This document shows, one piece after another, positions 33,683 through 42,482 of a DNA stretch of 64,000 nt. Both the position numbers and the translations under genes were made by a program. The notes under the pieces are model-generated. The model saw nothing but the letters and a program-made list of their open reading frames with translations, did no database searches and was not told the DNA's origin. The stretch covers positions 62,001 to 126,000 of the forward strand of contig JAHDOV010000002.1 of NCBI GenBank assembly GCA_018434685.1, in the 5' to 3' direction. Origin of the DNA: Deltaproteobacteria bacterium. Its GTDB lineage: Bacteria; Desulfobacterota; Desulfomonilia; UBA1062. Position 1 is the first letter of the stretch, and each line of letters starts with the position of its first letter.

Positions 33683-36313
33683 ATGATGAATACCGCGCTG
33701 CACACGATAACATTATCCGGAACAGAGCCCGGGGGTGACCGGGACATCCCCCACACTATGCGTCAACGGCTGGCATCCCTGACTGGCCGTTCTTTCCTCT
33801 CCTTCATACTCCTGCTCGGGCTCATCCTGTCTGGCGGGTGTACCAGGCTCCTCGACCGCCACTTTGCCGATACGGTCGCGCCCCTGGAGGGGGAGCTGAG
33901 CCTGAGCGGCCTGAAAAGCCAGGCAACGATCCGGCGGGACGATCTGGGGATTCCCTTTGTCGAGGCACAGTCCATGGAGGATCTCGCCTTTGCCATAGGG
34001 TATGTCCATGCAGCGGACCGGCTCAACCAGATGAACGGCTTCAAGCTCCTGTCCCAGGGCAGGCTTGCCGAGATGGCAGGCGAACCCATGGTGGAGATCG
34101 ACCTCTACATGCGCAGCCTCAATCTCATGAAGGCAGCCCGTATCCTCTACCGCGAGGTGTCCCCCGAGAACAGGCTGCTGCTCGAGCATTACTGCGACGG
34201 GGTCAACGCCTATGTCGAGCGGCACAAAGACGCTTTGCCACCCGAGTTTCAGCTCGGCGGCTATACGCCCGAGACGTGGAAACCCATCGATTCCATCGGC
34301 ATCTTTGTCCTGGTGAACCTGTCCCTGTCCTTCAACCTCTACGAGGAGGTCAACTTCCTCACCATCGCCCAGACTGTCGGACCGGAGAAAGCGGCCTGGC
34401 TGGTGCCCATCTATCCGGATGAAGATATACCGCTACATGAGGCGCAGAAGCTCGTCGATATCGACCTGACAGGCGCGGTGGCTGCCGTGGAACCGGCCAT
34501 GAGGGCACAGGCGAAGCTCAAGGAGCTGGGCATGATCAGTGTCGCTGCGTCGAACAACTGGGCCATCGCCAAGGAACGTACCACGGGAAAGGCAAGCATC
34601 CTTGCCAACGACACCCACCTCATGCTCTCCCTGCCCTCGATGTGGAACCTCATGCACCTGCGGTGCGGCGACTTTCAGGCTGCAGGGGTAACCATTCCCG
34701 GTCTCCCCAGCATTGTTGCCGGGTATAACGGCCATGTCGCCTGGGGCATGACCATGGTCATGGCCGACAATCAGGACACCTTTCTCGAACAGGTCAAGGA
34801 GATCGACGGGGAACTGCACTACCTCTACCAGGGAAACTGGATTCCCACCGCAAAGAGGCAAGAGACCATCTCCATCAGGGGAAAAGATCCGCGCACATTC
34901 ACCATACACGAGACTATACACGGTCCACTGCTCAACGAGGCCCTGGCTACCAGGCCCAAGACACTCCTCCAGCCGGGCAAAACCGATCTGCCGTACGGGC
35001 TGGCACTGAGCTGGGCCGTATTCGAGCCGGGCGACAAGACCATCGATGCATACTTCGCCCTGAGCCACAGCCGAAGCGCTGTCGAGGCCCTGGCATATGC
35101 ATGCCAGGTGCGCGCCATCTCCCTCAATATGGTCATGGCAGACCGTGACCATATTGCATGGCAGGTCACCGGCAGATACCCCATCAGGAAGAAAGGCCGG
35201 GGACTCATGCCCTCGCCCGGCTGGACCGGCGACTATGACTGGACGGGATTCCTCGATGTCACGGAGCACCCCTCTTCCCTGGACCCGCCGTCAGGGTTCA
35301 TCGCAACGGCCAACAACCGCACCGTGCCTGCTGACTTTCCCCACACCCTGTCCTCGTCATGGTACTGGCCCGAGAGGAGCGAGCGCATCGCAGAGCTCAT
35401 CACCTCCACCGGCAACCACACCGCCGGGACGAGCATGGACATGCAGCGCGACATCTATTCCCGCTTTGCCTTCACGCTGAAACAAGTCCTGCTTAAGGGT
35501 GACCTCTCCCGCGCCATCGAGGACGAGATCACCTCATGGAACGACCCGCTCAGGCAGGAAAAGGCGCGCGAGGCAATGGCCATGCTCTCCCGGTTCGACG
35601 GGCACCTGTCCAGCGAATCACGTGAGGCCCCCCTTATCGGAGCACTGCTCCACCAGGCGACCTACAACACCTTTCTCGACGAGCTGGGGCCCGAGGGATC
35701 TCCTGCGTGGATCGCTCTTATGATACTCGGCAACCTCAACTACGGAGCCATCTCCGACCACCTCGCAATCAGGGGCGATGGAAGCCCCTTCTGGGACAGG
35801 GCAGGCACTCCCGGGGTCGAAACCAAGGCCAGGATCCTCGCAGACTCCTTTGCCGACGCCATGGACCTCCTCGAGAAACACCTCGGCAGGGACCGTGCAT
35901 CCTGGAAATGGGGCGACCTGCACACCTACAGCTTCGAGACGGAGGCATCCAAGATGGCCCGGCACATGGGCTTTGTCCAGAAGACCGGCATGCGTTTCCT
36001 GGGGCCCTTCTTCAACCGTGGCCCGTATCCCGCTCCCGGTGACCACACCACCCTCAACGTATCGGGATACACCATTGCCAGGGACTTCGATACGTGGCTC
36101 ATCCCCGCGATGCGCATCATCGTGGATTTCAGCCTTGACGAGCCCCTGTATGCCATAAACAGCACCGGGGCCTCGGACAACCCGGCGAGCCCGCACTACG
36201 ATGACGGCATCACGCAATGGCTTCACGGCAACTACCGCACCATGCCCTTCAGGCAGGAGAACATCGAGAAGCAGTACACCAGGATACTCACCCTCAAGCC
36301 GGCACAGGAGTGA
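33683..36313 (+). CDS. Penicillin acylase (Ntn-hydrolase) family lipoprotein
   Basis: An 876-residue self-processing amidase of the penicillin G acylase/AHL acylase family, working in the periplasm. A hydrophobic stretch with lipobox LSGGC near residue 52 suggests a lipoprotein. The nucleophilic Ser of the beta chain is in VAASNNWAIA near residue 289, where autocleavage occurs. Nearby are THLMLSLPSMWNLMHLR and GLPSIVAGYNGHVAWGMT, conserved around the active site. It may act on N-acyl-homoserine lactones, acyl-amino acids or similar amides. Last gene of the ADC-like/PhzF operon. The first of two ATGs was chosen as GGGGAG precedes it; this leaves a long n-region, so a later start is possible. 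Confidence 0.85.
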   Translation: MMNTALHTITLSGTEPGGDRDIPHTMRQRLASLTGRSFLSFILLLGLILSGGCTRLLDRHFADTVAPLEGELSLSGLKSQATIRRDDLGIPFVEAQSMEDLAFAIGYVHAADRLNQMNGFKLLSQGRLAEMAGEPMVEIDLYMRSLNLMKAARILYREVSPENRLLLEHYCDGVNAYVERHKDALPPEFQLGGYTPETWKPIDSIGIFVLVNLSLSFNLYEEVNFLTIAQTVGPEKAAWLVPIYPDEDIPLHEAQKLVDIDLTGAVAAVEPAMRAQAKLKELGMISVAASNNWAIAKERTTGKASILANDTHLMLSLPSMWNLMHLRCGDFQAAGVTIPGLPSIVAGYNGHVAWGMTMVMADNQDTFLEQVKEIDGELHYLYQGNWIPTAKRQETISIRGKDPRTFTIHETIHGPLLNEALATRPKTLLQPGKTDLPYGLALSWAVFEPGDKTIDAYFALSHSRSAVEALAYACQVRAISLNMVMADRDHIAWQVTGRYPIRKKGRGLMPSPGWTGDYDWTGFLDVTEHPSSLDPPSGFIATANNRTVPADFPHTLSSSWYWPERSERIAELITSTGNHTAGTSMDMQRDIYSRFAFTLKQVLLKGDLSRAIEDEITSWNDPLRQEKAREAMAMLSRFDGHLSSESREAPLIGALLHQATYNTFLDELGPEGSPAWIALMILGNLNYGAISDHLAIRGDGSPFWDRAGTPGVETKARILADSFADAMDLLEKHLGRDRASWKWGDLHTYSFETEASKMARHMGFVQKTGMRFLGPFFNRGPYPAPGDHTTLNVSGYTIARDFDTWLIPAMRIIVDFSLDEPLYAINSTGASDNPASPHYDDGITQWLHGNYRTMPFRQENIEKQYTRILTLKPAQE

Positions 36314-36375
36314 TCCGGCACCACGCCTGCTTCAAGGTGTACACGCTGTGCTGTTCCCCCTTTTGTGAAAGGGCA

Positions 36376-36404
36376 TTGACAACACCGAGGAAAAATCTGG
36401 TATA
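36376..36404 (+). promoter_or_regulatory. Predicted promoter of the gamma carbonic anhydrase gene
   Basis: TTGACA at 36376-36381 with GGTATA at 36399-36404 (17-base spacing; the following TATATA at 36401 is an alternative). It lies in the 149-bp gap upstream of the carbonic anhydrase gene. Confidence 0.5.
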
Positions 36405-36462
36405 TACAAACCTTCACATACCGGTTACTTGCAACACCAACTACGTTGAGAGGAGCACTGTC

Positions 36463-37086
36463 ATGATTCATAAGAATGTCATCACGGACTTCTGCCGGGA
36501 AGCGTACACCCCGCAGATCGACCCGAGCGCCTGCATTCATCCCCTGTCCGCCGTCATCGGCCACGTCTTTGTGGGCAGACGGGTAATGGTCTCGCCCTTT
36601 GCCTCCATACGCGGCGATGAAGGTCAGCCCATCTTTGTAGGCGACGAATCGAACGTGCAGGACGGCGTCATCATGCACGCACTCGAGACCGAGGAGCACG
36701 GTCAACCCATCGAAGCGAACATGGTGGAGGCCGAGGGGAAAAAATATGCGGTCTATGTAGGAAAGAGAACCTCCCTGGCCCATCAGGTCCAGATCCACGG
36801 GCCTGCCTATGTTGGCAACGACACCTTTGTGGGCATGAAGGCCCTCGTGTTCAAGGCAAGGGTCGGAAACAACTGCGTGGTCGAGCCGGGCTGTATCGTC
36901 ATGGGCGTAACCGTGGCAGACGGACGGTATGTCCCCGCAGGCACCGTGCTGAAAAACCAGAAGGATGCAGACAATCTCCCCGAGATTACCGGCGACTACC
37001 CCATGAAGGATCTCAACAAGGGAGTGGTCCATGTAAACACGCACCTGGCTGACGGGTACAATGCCATCGATCTGAAAACCGACTGA
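36463..37086 (+). CDS. cam: Cam-type gamma carbonic anhydrase
   Basis: A 207-residue left-handed beta-helix carbonic anhydrase, strongly resembling the Methanosarcina Cam enzyme. Metal-binding His72, His107 and His112 (MHALE, SLAHQ, IHGPA) are present. So are the Cam-specific acid loop with Glu53 (RGDEG) and the proton-shuttle Glu in HALETEE near 75, which CamH-type homologues lack. Arg50 and Asp52 complete the site. There is no signal peptide, unlike secreted archaeal Cam, so it should act in the cytoplasm. GAGAGGAG precedes the ATG at 36463; an open frame reaches further upstream but runs into the acylase gene. A dedicated promoter is visible. Confidence 0.92.
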   Translation: MIHKNVITDFCREAYTPQIDPSACIHPLSAVIGHVFVGRRVMVSPFASIRGDEGQPIFVGDESNVQDGVIMHALETEEHGQPIEANMVEAEGKKYAVYVGKRTSLAHQVQIHGPAYVGNDTFVGMKALVFKARVGNNCVVEPGCIVMGVTVADGRYVPAGTVLKNQKDADNLPEITGDYPMKDLNKGVVHVNTHLADGYNAIDLKTD

Positions 37087-37121
37087 TCCCCGGACAGACG
37101 AGGAAGGAATTATTCTCCATC

Positions 37122-38459
37122 ATGACTTTTGAAGACATAGCACTGCACGTCCCTGAGGTACTCCTGCCCAGAGAGGGCATCGATCTGAGCACATGGGCGG
37201 TTGTCGCCTGCGACCAGTACACCTCCCAGCCGGAGTACTGGGAGCAGGTGCGCAACCTGGTGGCTGACAATGCATCCACCCTGCACCTCATCGTCCCCGA
37301 GGCATACCTCGAAGGGCTCGACCACAAACAGGCTGCCGGTTCCATCAGTGCCCGCATGGAGCAGTACCTGGGTGACGGCACCCTTGTCGCCCACAAGCCC
37401 GGCTTCATCCTCGTGGACAGGAAGACTTCCCATTCGCCGTCGCGCAAGGGACTCGTCGTGGCACTGGATCTCGAGCACTACGATTTCAGTGCGGATTCCA
37501 CGAGCCTGATCCGGGCGACCGAGGGAACAGTCATCGACCGGCTCCCCCCGAGAATCACGATACGGCGGGATGCACCGCTCGAACTGCCCCACATCATGGT
37601 GCTCATCGACGATCCGGACTGTACCGTGATCGAACCGCTGTTCGAGAAGGACCTCAAGACACTGTATGACTTCGAGCTGATGATGAACAGCGGCCATATC
37701 AAAGGCTATCTGATCGACGAGAGCGAAACCATCGCCGGGATCGCGGGCAGCCTTGCCCGGCTGGCAGACCCTGAACCCTTCGCCGCGAAATACCACGTAT
37801 CGAACGAGGCGGTGCTCCTGTATGCCATGGGCGACGGCAACCACTCGCTCGCAACGGCCAAGTCCATCTGGGAGCAGATAAAAGAGACCGCCCCGGACAA
37901 GGCTGCCGTCATGCACCACCCTGCCCGGTTCTCCCTCGTGGAGCTGGTGAACGTGCATGATCCAGGCCTCGAGTTCGAGCCCATCCACCGGGTCGTGTTC
38001 AACATTTCCGTGGAGGATATGCTCGGGCACATGAAGACCTGGTATGAGAACCAGGGCTCGGCCTTCTCCTGCAGCACCTGCGGGTCGCCCGGAGAGCTGC
38101 AGCTGTGCCCTGAACAGGTCCCGGGCACGCATCAGATCCCGTTCATCTCGGAGAAGACCTGCGGGATCATCGCGGTGAGCAATCCCCGGCTGAACCTTGA
38201 AGTGGGCACGCTCCAGTCATTCCTCGACGAATATGCCCGCACCACGCCCGGGATGAAGACAGACTATATCCACGGCGAGGACATCGTGACCGGACTCGGT
38301 TCGCAGCCGGGGAACATCGGCTTTTTCCTCCCCACGCTGTCCAAGCACGAGCTGTTCAAGACCATCATCGTGGACGGCGCCCTGCCCCGAAAGACCTTCT
38401 CCATGGGTAATGCCGACGAGAAGCGGTTCTACCTGGAGTGCAGGAAGATAACGGACTGA
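37122..38459 (+). CDS. DUF1015 family protein
   Basis: A 445-residue protein of the conserved DUF1015 family (COG4198), which has no settled function. The family pattern is clear: WAVVACDQYTSQPEYWEQV near 25, then the central ALDLEHYDF and YAMGDGNHSLATAKSIWEQ near 237 (DGNHSxATAK). No signal peptide or membrane segment. The DGNHS motif suggests a metal- or phosphate-binding site. AAGGAA lies upstream of the ATG. It follows the carbonic anhydrase gene by 35 bp on the same strand and could be co-transcribed. Confidence 0.82.
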   Translation: MTFEDIALHVPEVLLPREGIDLSTWAVVACDQYTSQPEYWEQVRNLVADNASTLHLIVPEAYLEGLDHKQAAGSISARMEQYLGDGTLVAHKPGFILVDRKTSHSPSRKGLVVALDLEHYDFSADSTSLIRATEGTVIDRLPPRITIRRDAPLELPHIMVLIDDPDCTVIEPLFEKDLKTLYDFELMMNSGHIKGYLIDESETIAGIAGSLARLADPEPFAAKYHVSNEAVLLYAMGDGNHSLATAKSIWEQIKETAPDKAAVMHHPARFSLVELVNVHDPGLEFEPIHRVVFNISVEDMLGHMKTWYENQGSAFSCSTCGSPGELQLCPEQVPGTHQIPFISEKTCGIIAVSNPRLNLEVGTLQSFLDEYARTTPGMKTDYIHGEDIVTGLGSQPGNIGFFLPTLSKHELFKTIIVDGALPRKTFSMGNADEKRFYLECRKITD

Positions 38460-38479
38460 GCGTATCCCCTAGCGTACCG

Positions 38480-38502
38480 CCCCCTGCCCAGGCGGCAGGG
38501 GG
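38480..38502 (+). terminator. GC-rich 9-bp hairpin after the DUF1015 gene
   Basis: CCCCCTGCC-CAGGC-GGCAGGGGG is a perfect stem-loop starting 21 bp past the stop. No T-run follows, so it may be a factor-dependent stop or an mRNA-protecting structure. Confidence 0.4.
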
Positions 38503-38602
38503 AATCCATGGTATGACCCCCAGGGCTTCGTGTCAGGCATGGATCCTGCGACATCTGAACCTGAAACGAAGACGGAATCAGGCAGCAGCGTCCCTCCACC
38601 AG

Positions 38603-38622
38603 GCATGCCCGGATGGGCATGC
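38603..38622. promoter_or_regulatory. Perfect 8-bp inverted repeat upstream of the cNMP-binding gene
   Basis: GCATGCCC-GGAT-GGGCATGC, 70 bp before the cyclic-nucleotide-binding gene. It could be an operator or a hairpin; the rest of the 232-bp gap shows nothing else. Confidence 0.35.
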
Positions 38623-38691
38623 GTATTCTTGGGGACAATCCGGTAAACTCTCCTGGTCACAATACCGATGAGTGGATAAACGGAGGACAGC

Positions 38692-39186
38692 ATGCAGGAA
38701 TCTTCATATCTCAAAGGTCGCGACGACCTTATCGGCACCTTGAGAAAGATCCCGTTTCTGCAGTCGTATGAAGACAGGTATCTCAGGAGCATCCTCGAGC
38801 TGAGCAAACTCCGCAGATACACACCCGGCGAGGTGATCACCCGCGAGGGCGAGTATGACAGCTGGCTGTACGTGCTCATCAGCGGCGAGGTGACGATCTC
38901 CAAGAACGAGGAGGAGATAGCCACGCTCGACAAACTGGGGGAAACCTTCGGGGAACTGGCAGTGATCGACGGGGAGGCCAGGTCGGCAACCGTACATGCC
39001 GCCTCCGGAAGCACCTGCCTCGCCATCGACGGGGCATTTCTCGACCGCCTCGCACCAGCGGACAAACCGGAATTCGAGGCCGTCTACTACCGGCTTCTCT
39101 CCGGGATCCTGGCCACCCGCCTGCGCTCTACGAGCGAAGAACTCTCCCGCCTGAAACAGGAACGGGAATTTCTCAATACGCTCTAG
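38692..39186 (+). CDS. Stand-alone cyclic nucleotide-binding domain protein
   Basis: A 164-residue protein consisting of one cNMP-binding (CAP_ED) domain, about residues 18-130: RKIPFLQSYEDRYLRSI, then YTPGEVITREGEYDSWLYVLISGEV and the phosphate-binding-cassette-like FGELAVIDGEARSATV near 82-97. The cassette Glu and Arg (GELAVIDGEARSA) are retained, so it may bind cAMP or cGMP. A C-terminal helix (about 130-164) rich in Leu, Glu and Arg may be a coiled coil. There is no HTH, so it is not a CRP-type regulator. GGAGG precedes the ATG. Confidence 0.82.
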   Translation: MQESSYLKGRDDLIGTLRKIPFLQSYEDRYLRSILELSKLRRYTPGEVITREGEYDSWLYVLISGEVTISKNEEEIATLDKLGETFGELAVIDGEARSATVHAASGSTCLAIDGAFLDRLAPADKPEFEAVYYRLLSGILATRLRSTSEELSRLKQEREFLNTL

Positions 39187-39370
39187 CTTTTTAGCTTTTT
39201 TCCTCATGGCCAAAAAATCCCTAACAATTTCTTTCTGCGGGGTCGTTGTCTTTTACGGAGAGAACAGATGAGCATCGAGACGACACGACGATATGGTTCC
39301 TTGACCTCCGCTGCCGCGCTGTAACACCCGAGGAACACCCGCAGGGCTGTTGCCTATTCGCCGGAACCGG

Positions 39371-40333
39371 TCACCAGGGTCTGCCCCTGTCCGGCAGGAG
39401 GATGCCGGGCAGGCTGAATCGGCTGATGCCCCTCGTTGCGGTCGGCCTTTTCCCGATGATCTCCCTGGCGGCCAGGATGCCGCTGCGCACCGCAGGGCCG
39501 ATCCCCTCGCCCATATCGCGTGTGGCGAGCCCTGCTGCATCGCCGATGACGAAGGCGTTTCCCAGTCGCGTCGGTCCGGTATCGTTCCTGATATAGTACC
39601 AGTGTCCCCGGGGCGAGTACGGATGCCCGGTGAGAAGAAAACCCTCCTCGAGTTTCCGGGTAAAGGCCTCCCAGTGGCTGCGGATAGTCCTGCCCTTTCT
39701 CTTCATGCCCAGGTGTTTGCCGCCGATACCCACGTTGAGATACCCGCCGGCCTTGGGCAGAAACCATGCATACCCCGGCAGGCCGTGGTCGAAAAACCAG
39801 AGGCTGCCTTCCCGGTGCGGGGTTTCGCAGGGGAACTCCTCGTAGAGAGCCACGATCCGTGATTCCCCGTCCCGCGGGCGCAAGGCGGAGAACAGGCTCT
39901 CATATACCGGGCAGCAGGTACCGCCTGCGCCCACGAGGTACCTGCACCGGTAGGCATCGTCAATGAGATAATGGCTGTCCAGAAAGCGGATCGTGCGTAC
40001 CCGGTGGGTTCTCACCGGGGCAGCCGACAGGTTGATGAGCCAGGCATCGAACTCGTAGCGCCTGACGGAATACTGGCGGGTGGGCAGGGGCAGCCTCACC
40101 CCGAATATATGGATGTTCAGCCGGTTGAGTGCCCCAAGGGGGTACGGGTAGTCGGCCGGGTCAACCCCGAGATCCGTGAACACCTCAGGGGTGATCCACC
40201 CGGCACAGGGTTTGCTGCGGGGAAAAGGCTCTTTCTCCAGGATACATACATCCATGCCGGCCTTCATCAGTTCCCGCGCACAGCTCGAACCGGCAGGCCC
40301 TCCCCCCACAATGAGCACCTCGCACTCCACCAT
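39371..40333 (-). CDS. FAD-dependent reductase, geranylgeranyl reductase family
   Basis: A 320-residue flavoprotein with the N-terminal dinucleotide motif VLIVGGGPAGSSCARELM and a second FAD motif, NAFVIGDAAGLATRDMGEGIGPAV (about 256-279). PGYAWFLPKAGGYLNVGIGG near 194 is the central block of geranylgeranyl-reductase-like proteins, which saturate double bonds in isoprenoid chains of lipids or quinones. The protein is shorter than typical GGRs (about 390-450), lacking part of the C-terminal region. It is co-transcribed with the cyclopropane fatty acid synthase gene 12 bp upstream, so an acyl-chain or lipid double bond is a plausible substrate. Confidence 0.75.
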   Translation of the reverse strand: MVECEVLIVGGGPAGSSCARELMKAGMDVCILEKEPFPRSKPCAGWITPEVFTDLGVDPADYPYPLGALNRLNIHIFGVRLPLPTRQYSVRRYEFDAWLINLSAAPVRTHRVRTIRFLDSHYLIDDAYRCRYLVGAGGTCCPVYESLFSALRPRDGESRIVALYEEFPCETPHREGSLWFFDHGLPGYAWFLPKAGGYLNVGIGGKHLGMKRKGRTIRSHWEAFTRKLEEGFLLTGHPYSPRGHWYYIRNDTGPTRLGNAFVIGDAAGLATRDMGEGIGPAVRSGILAAREIIGKRPTATRGISRFSLPGILLPDRGRPW

Positions 40334-40345
40334 GAGGACCCCTGT

Positions 40346-41467
40346 TCAGCTCAGCCGGCATTCGGGCTGTGCCCTGCCCGGCTTGGTCATCACCACCTGC
40401 CACAACTGCATGCTCCTCGAGCGGAACGCACCCGCTGAACTGAGCAGGTAGTAGCGCCACATGCGATAGAACCGATCGCCGTATGTTCTCCTGAATTCCG
40501 GCCAGCTCTCCTCGAAGTTCCGGTGCCATGCCATGAGCGTCCTGTCATAATCAGGCCCGAAATTGTGCCAGTCTTCCATGACGAACAGACCTTCCATGGC
40601 CCGTGCGAGCTGGGCAATTGAGGGAATCTGCCCGTTGGGAAAGATATACCTGGTGGTCCACTGATTGCTGCTGCACATGCTGACGTTGTTGCCGATGGTA
40701 TGAAAAAAGGCGATGCCGTCATCCTTGAGGCAGCGCTCGACCGTCTCCATGTAGGTTCGGTAGTTCTTGCAGCCCACATGTTCCATGATGCCGATGGAGA
40801 TGACCCGGTCATACACACCAGTCACCTTCCGGTAGTCCTGGAGGTGGATGTCGACCGGCAGCCCCTCACAGAGCTTCCTGCCCAGGGAGGCCTGCTCCTT
40901 CGAGACCGTAAGGGCCGTCACCTCTGCCCCGTACTTGTCGGCAGCATAGCGGGCAAAGGAACCCCAGCCGCATCCCAGCTCCAGCACCTTCATCCCCGGC
41001 TGGAGCCCGGCCTTCCGGCAGACAAGGTCCATCTTGGCCTCCTGGGCGTCGTCGAGATTATCTGCGTTCTTCCAGTATCCGCACGTATAGGTCATGTTGG
41101 AGCCGAGCATCGCCCGGTACAGGTCATTGCCTATATCATAGTGCTTCTTGCCCACCTGAAAGGCCCGGCTTGTCTTCTGGAGATTGAAGAACTTCGCCCT
41201 GAGAATGTGCCAGAACAGCTTCAGGTTTTTCCTGATCTTCCGGTCGAGCTGAGCCAGCAGGACCCGGTCGAAGAACTCATCCAGGGCCGGACAGTCCCAC
41301 CAGCCATCCATGTACGACTCGCCCAGGGCCAGTGACCCGCCGGAGAGAAGCCGCTCGTACAGGGCTTCATTGTGCACGGTCATGTCCCAGGGCTTGTCCC
41401 CGCCGAGTCTAATGCCTGCCCGGGAAACCAGCTCTTGGATCAGGGTTTGTGCATCCGGATTTGACAC
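40346..41467 (-). CDS. cfa: Cyclopropane-fatty-acyl-phospholipid synthase
   Basis: SAM-dependent enzyme of 373 residues that methylenates the double bond of unsaturated acyl chains in membrane phospholipids, or a related acyl-chain methyltransferase. The CFA signature is clear: GESYMDGWWDCPALDEFF (48-65), KKHYDIGNDLYRAMLGSNMTYTCGYW near 107 and SAM motif VLELGCGWGSFARYAA near 162. ISIGIMEHVGCKNY follows. The likely start is a GTG at 41467, close to GGGGGAGG. It lies upstream of, and in an operon with, the GGR-like flavoprotein. The two may together make saturated, methylated or cyclopropanated lipid chains. Confidence 0.9.
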   Translation of the reverse strand: MSNPDAQTLIQELVSRAGIRLGGDKPWDMTVHNEALYERLLSGGSLALGESYMDGWWDCPALDEFFDRVLLAQLDRKIRKNLKLFWHILRAKFFNLQKTSRAFQVGKKHYDIGNDLYRAMLGSNMTYTCGYWKNADNLDDAQEAKMDLVCRKAGLQPGMKVLELGCGWGSFARYAADKYGAEVTALTVSKEQASLGRKLCEGLPVDIHLQDYRKVTGVYDRVISIGIMEHVGCKNYRTYMETVERCLKDDGIAFFHTIGNNVSMCSSNQWTTRYIFPNGQIPSIAQLARAMEGLFVMEDWHNFGPDYDRTLMAWHRNFEESWPEFRRTYGDRFYRMWRYYLLSSAGAFRSRSMQLWQVVMTKPGRAQPECRLS

Positions 41468-41558
41468 GCCTCCCCCGAGATACCTGCCTGGTACAGCTCG
41501 ATACCATACATGATAGCCACGGGTGAGGCTATTTCAAGGGTTCTGGCTAAGGGCTGCT

Positions 41559-41592
41559 GGGGGTTCTGCCCCACAGGTCCGGCAGGACCCCC
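41559..41592. repeat. Imperfect 12-bp inverted repeat in cfa upstream region
   Basis: GGGGGTTCTGCC (41559-41570) and GGCAGGACCCCC (41581-41592) pair with a single G-T. It lies in the 287-bp gap between the cfa and DUF2914 genes; no gene is visible there. No T-run follows. Confidence 0.4.
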
Positions 41593-41695
41593 GGGAATGC
41601 GGGCACAAAGCACTTGTGATTACAACAGGCTGATACGATTAATGAAACGAACAGAAAATGCCGAACATACCTGTACTTCAGTAGTTCCATTGCTC

Positions 41696-41726
41696 GTGCC
41701 AGGCAGCCATGTGGGCTGCCTGGCAC
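41696..41726 (-). terminator. Perfect 13-bp hairpin after the DUF2914 gene
   Basis: GTGCCAGGCAGCC (41696-41708) pairs perfectly with GGCTGCCTGGCAC (41714-41726) around a 5-base loop. It lies 28 bp past the stop of the minus-strand DUF2914 gene. It lacks a T-run but is the most stable hairpin in this part. Confidence 0.5.
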
Positions 41727-41754
41727 ATTAACTCTTCTTCAGCGTACGATAATC

Positions 41755-42180
41755 CTACTGCTGGTTGTAGATATCGAACCGGTATGTCTCGAGAATCCTT
41801 CCGTTCACATCGGTCACTTCAACCCGCCAAGTCCCGGTTTCAGCAGGCAGGATGCCCTTCGAGCTGTAGGTCCTCCAGCTGCTTGATTTCACCGGCAGCT
41901 CAACCCGGGCGCGCTCGGTTTCTCCATGATACCACACATGGAACACCGAGGTGGGCTCGGTCGCTCCCAGGATCCTGGTGAAGCAGTAGAGCTTCTCTAT
42001 GGTTGCAGGGAAGCTGGTGCTCGCCGCAACGACCTCGCGGTTGACCACGTCTTCACAGACAGCGCCATATTCCACCGTAAGAACCGGCTGATCCTGGGCA
42101 TGCAGGTTCCCACACCAGACAGCGGTCATAAGGGCAATGGCAAACGCGAGATACGTTGTTCCATAAATACCGTGTTTCAT
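41755..42180 (-). CDS. Exported DUF2914-domain protein
   Basis: A 141-residue secreted protein. Residues 1-28 form a signal peptide ending NLHAQ. The mature part matches DUF2914: CEDVVNREVV, a short FPATIEKLYCFTRI strand pair, VWYHGETERARVELPVKSSSWRTYSSK and PAETGTWRVEVTDVNGRIL. The domain is a small beta-sandwich of unknown role found in many Gram-negatives, sometimes fused to other envelope modules. AGGAGGAGAT precedes the ATG. No partner is evident. Confidence 0.75.
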   Translation of the reverse strand: MKHGIYGTTYLAFAIALMTAVWCGNLHAQDQPVLTVEYGAVCEDVVNREVVAASTSFPATIEKLYCFTRILGATEPTSVFHVWYHGETERARVELPVKSSSWRTYSSKGILPAETGTWRVEVTDVNGRILETYRFDIYNQQ

Positions 42181-42482
42181 CCTATCTCCTCCTTCGTATG
42201 TGCTCTACAATACTCTTGCACGCTCTCTTTTCAAGTTCATTCCTGCACGTCAGCGAGGAAATGTATCGGCATGCAGCACGGGGCATTCCACGTCGCGGCG
42301 GGCAACGGATCTATCAGCGGTTTTTTTCTCCCCACTCCTGTCATGAGCGGGATATGTCACTGCTGAAGGTTAAAAATCAAGGGGAAAAGCGAGGTCATCG
42401 AGGCAGCGGTTATCCCGGATAACTGCGTCCGGCCAGGCACGCTTCGAAGACGCACCCGGGAGATCCCTGCCTGGAATGAGGG
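42181..42482. other. 302-bp gap with no recognisable gene
   Basis: Only a 7-bp palindrome, GTTATCC-C-GGATAAC (42409-42423), and a distant CCAGGCA/TGCCTGG pair (42433-42474) stand out. They lie downstream of the minus-strand lipoprotein gene and could help end its transcript. The DUF2914 promoter must be in the left part. Confidence 0.35.
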
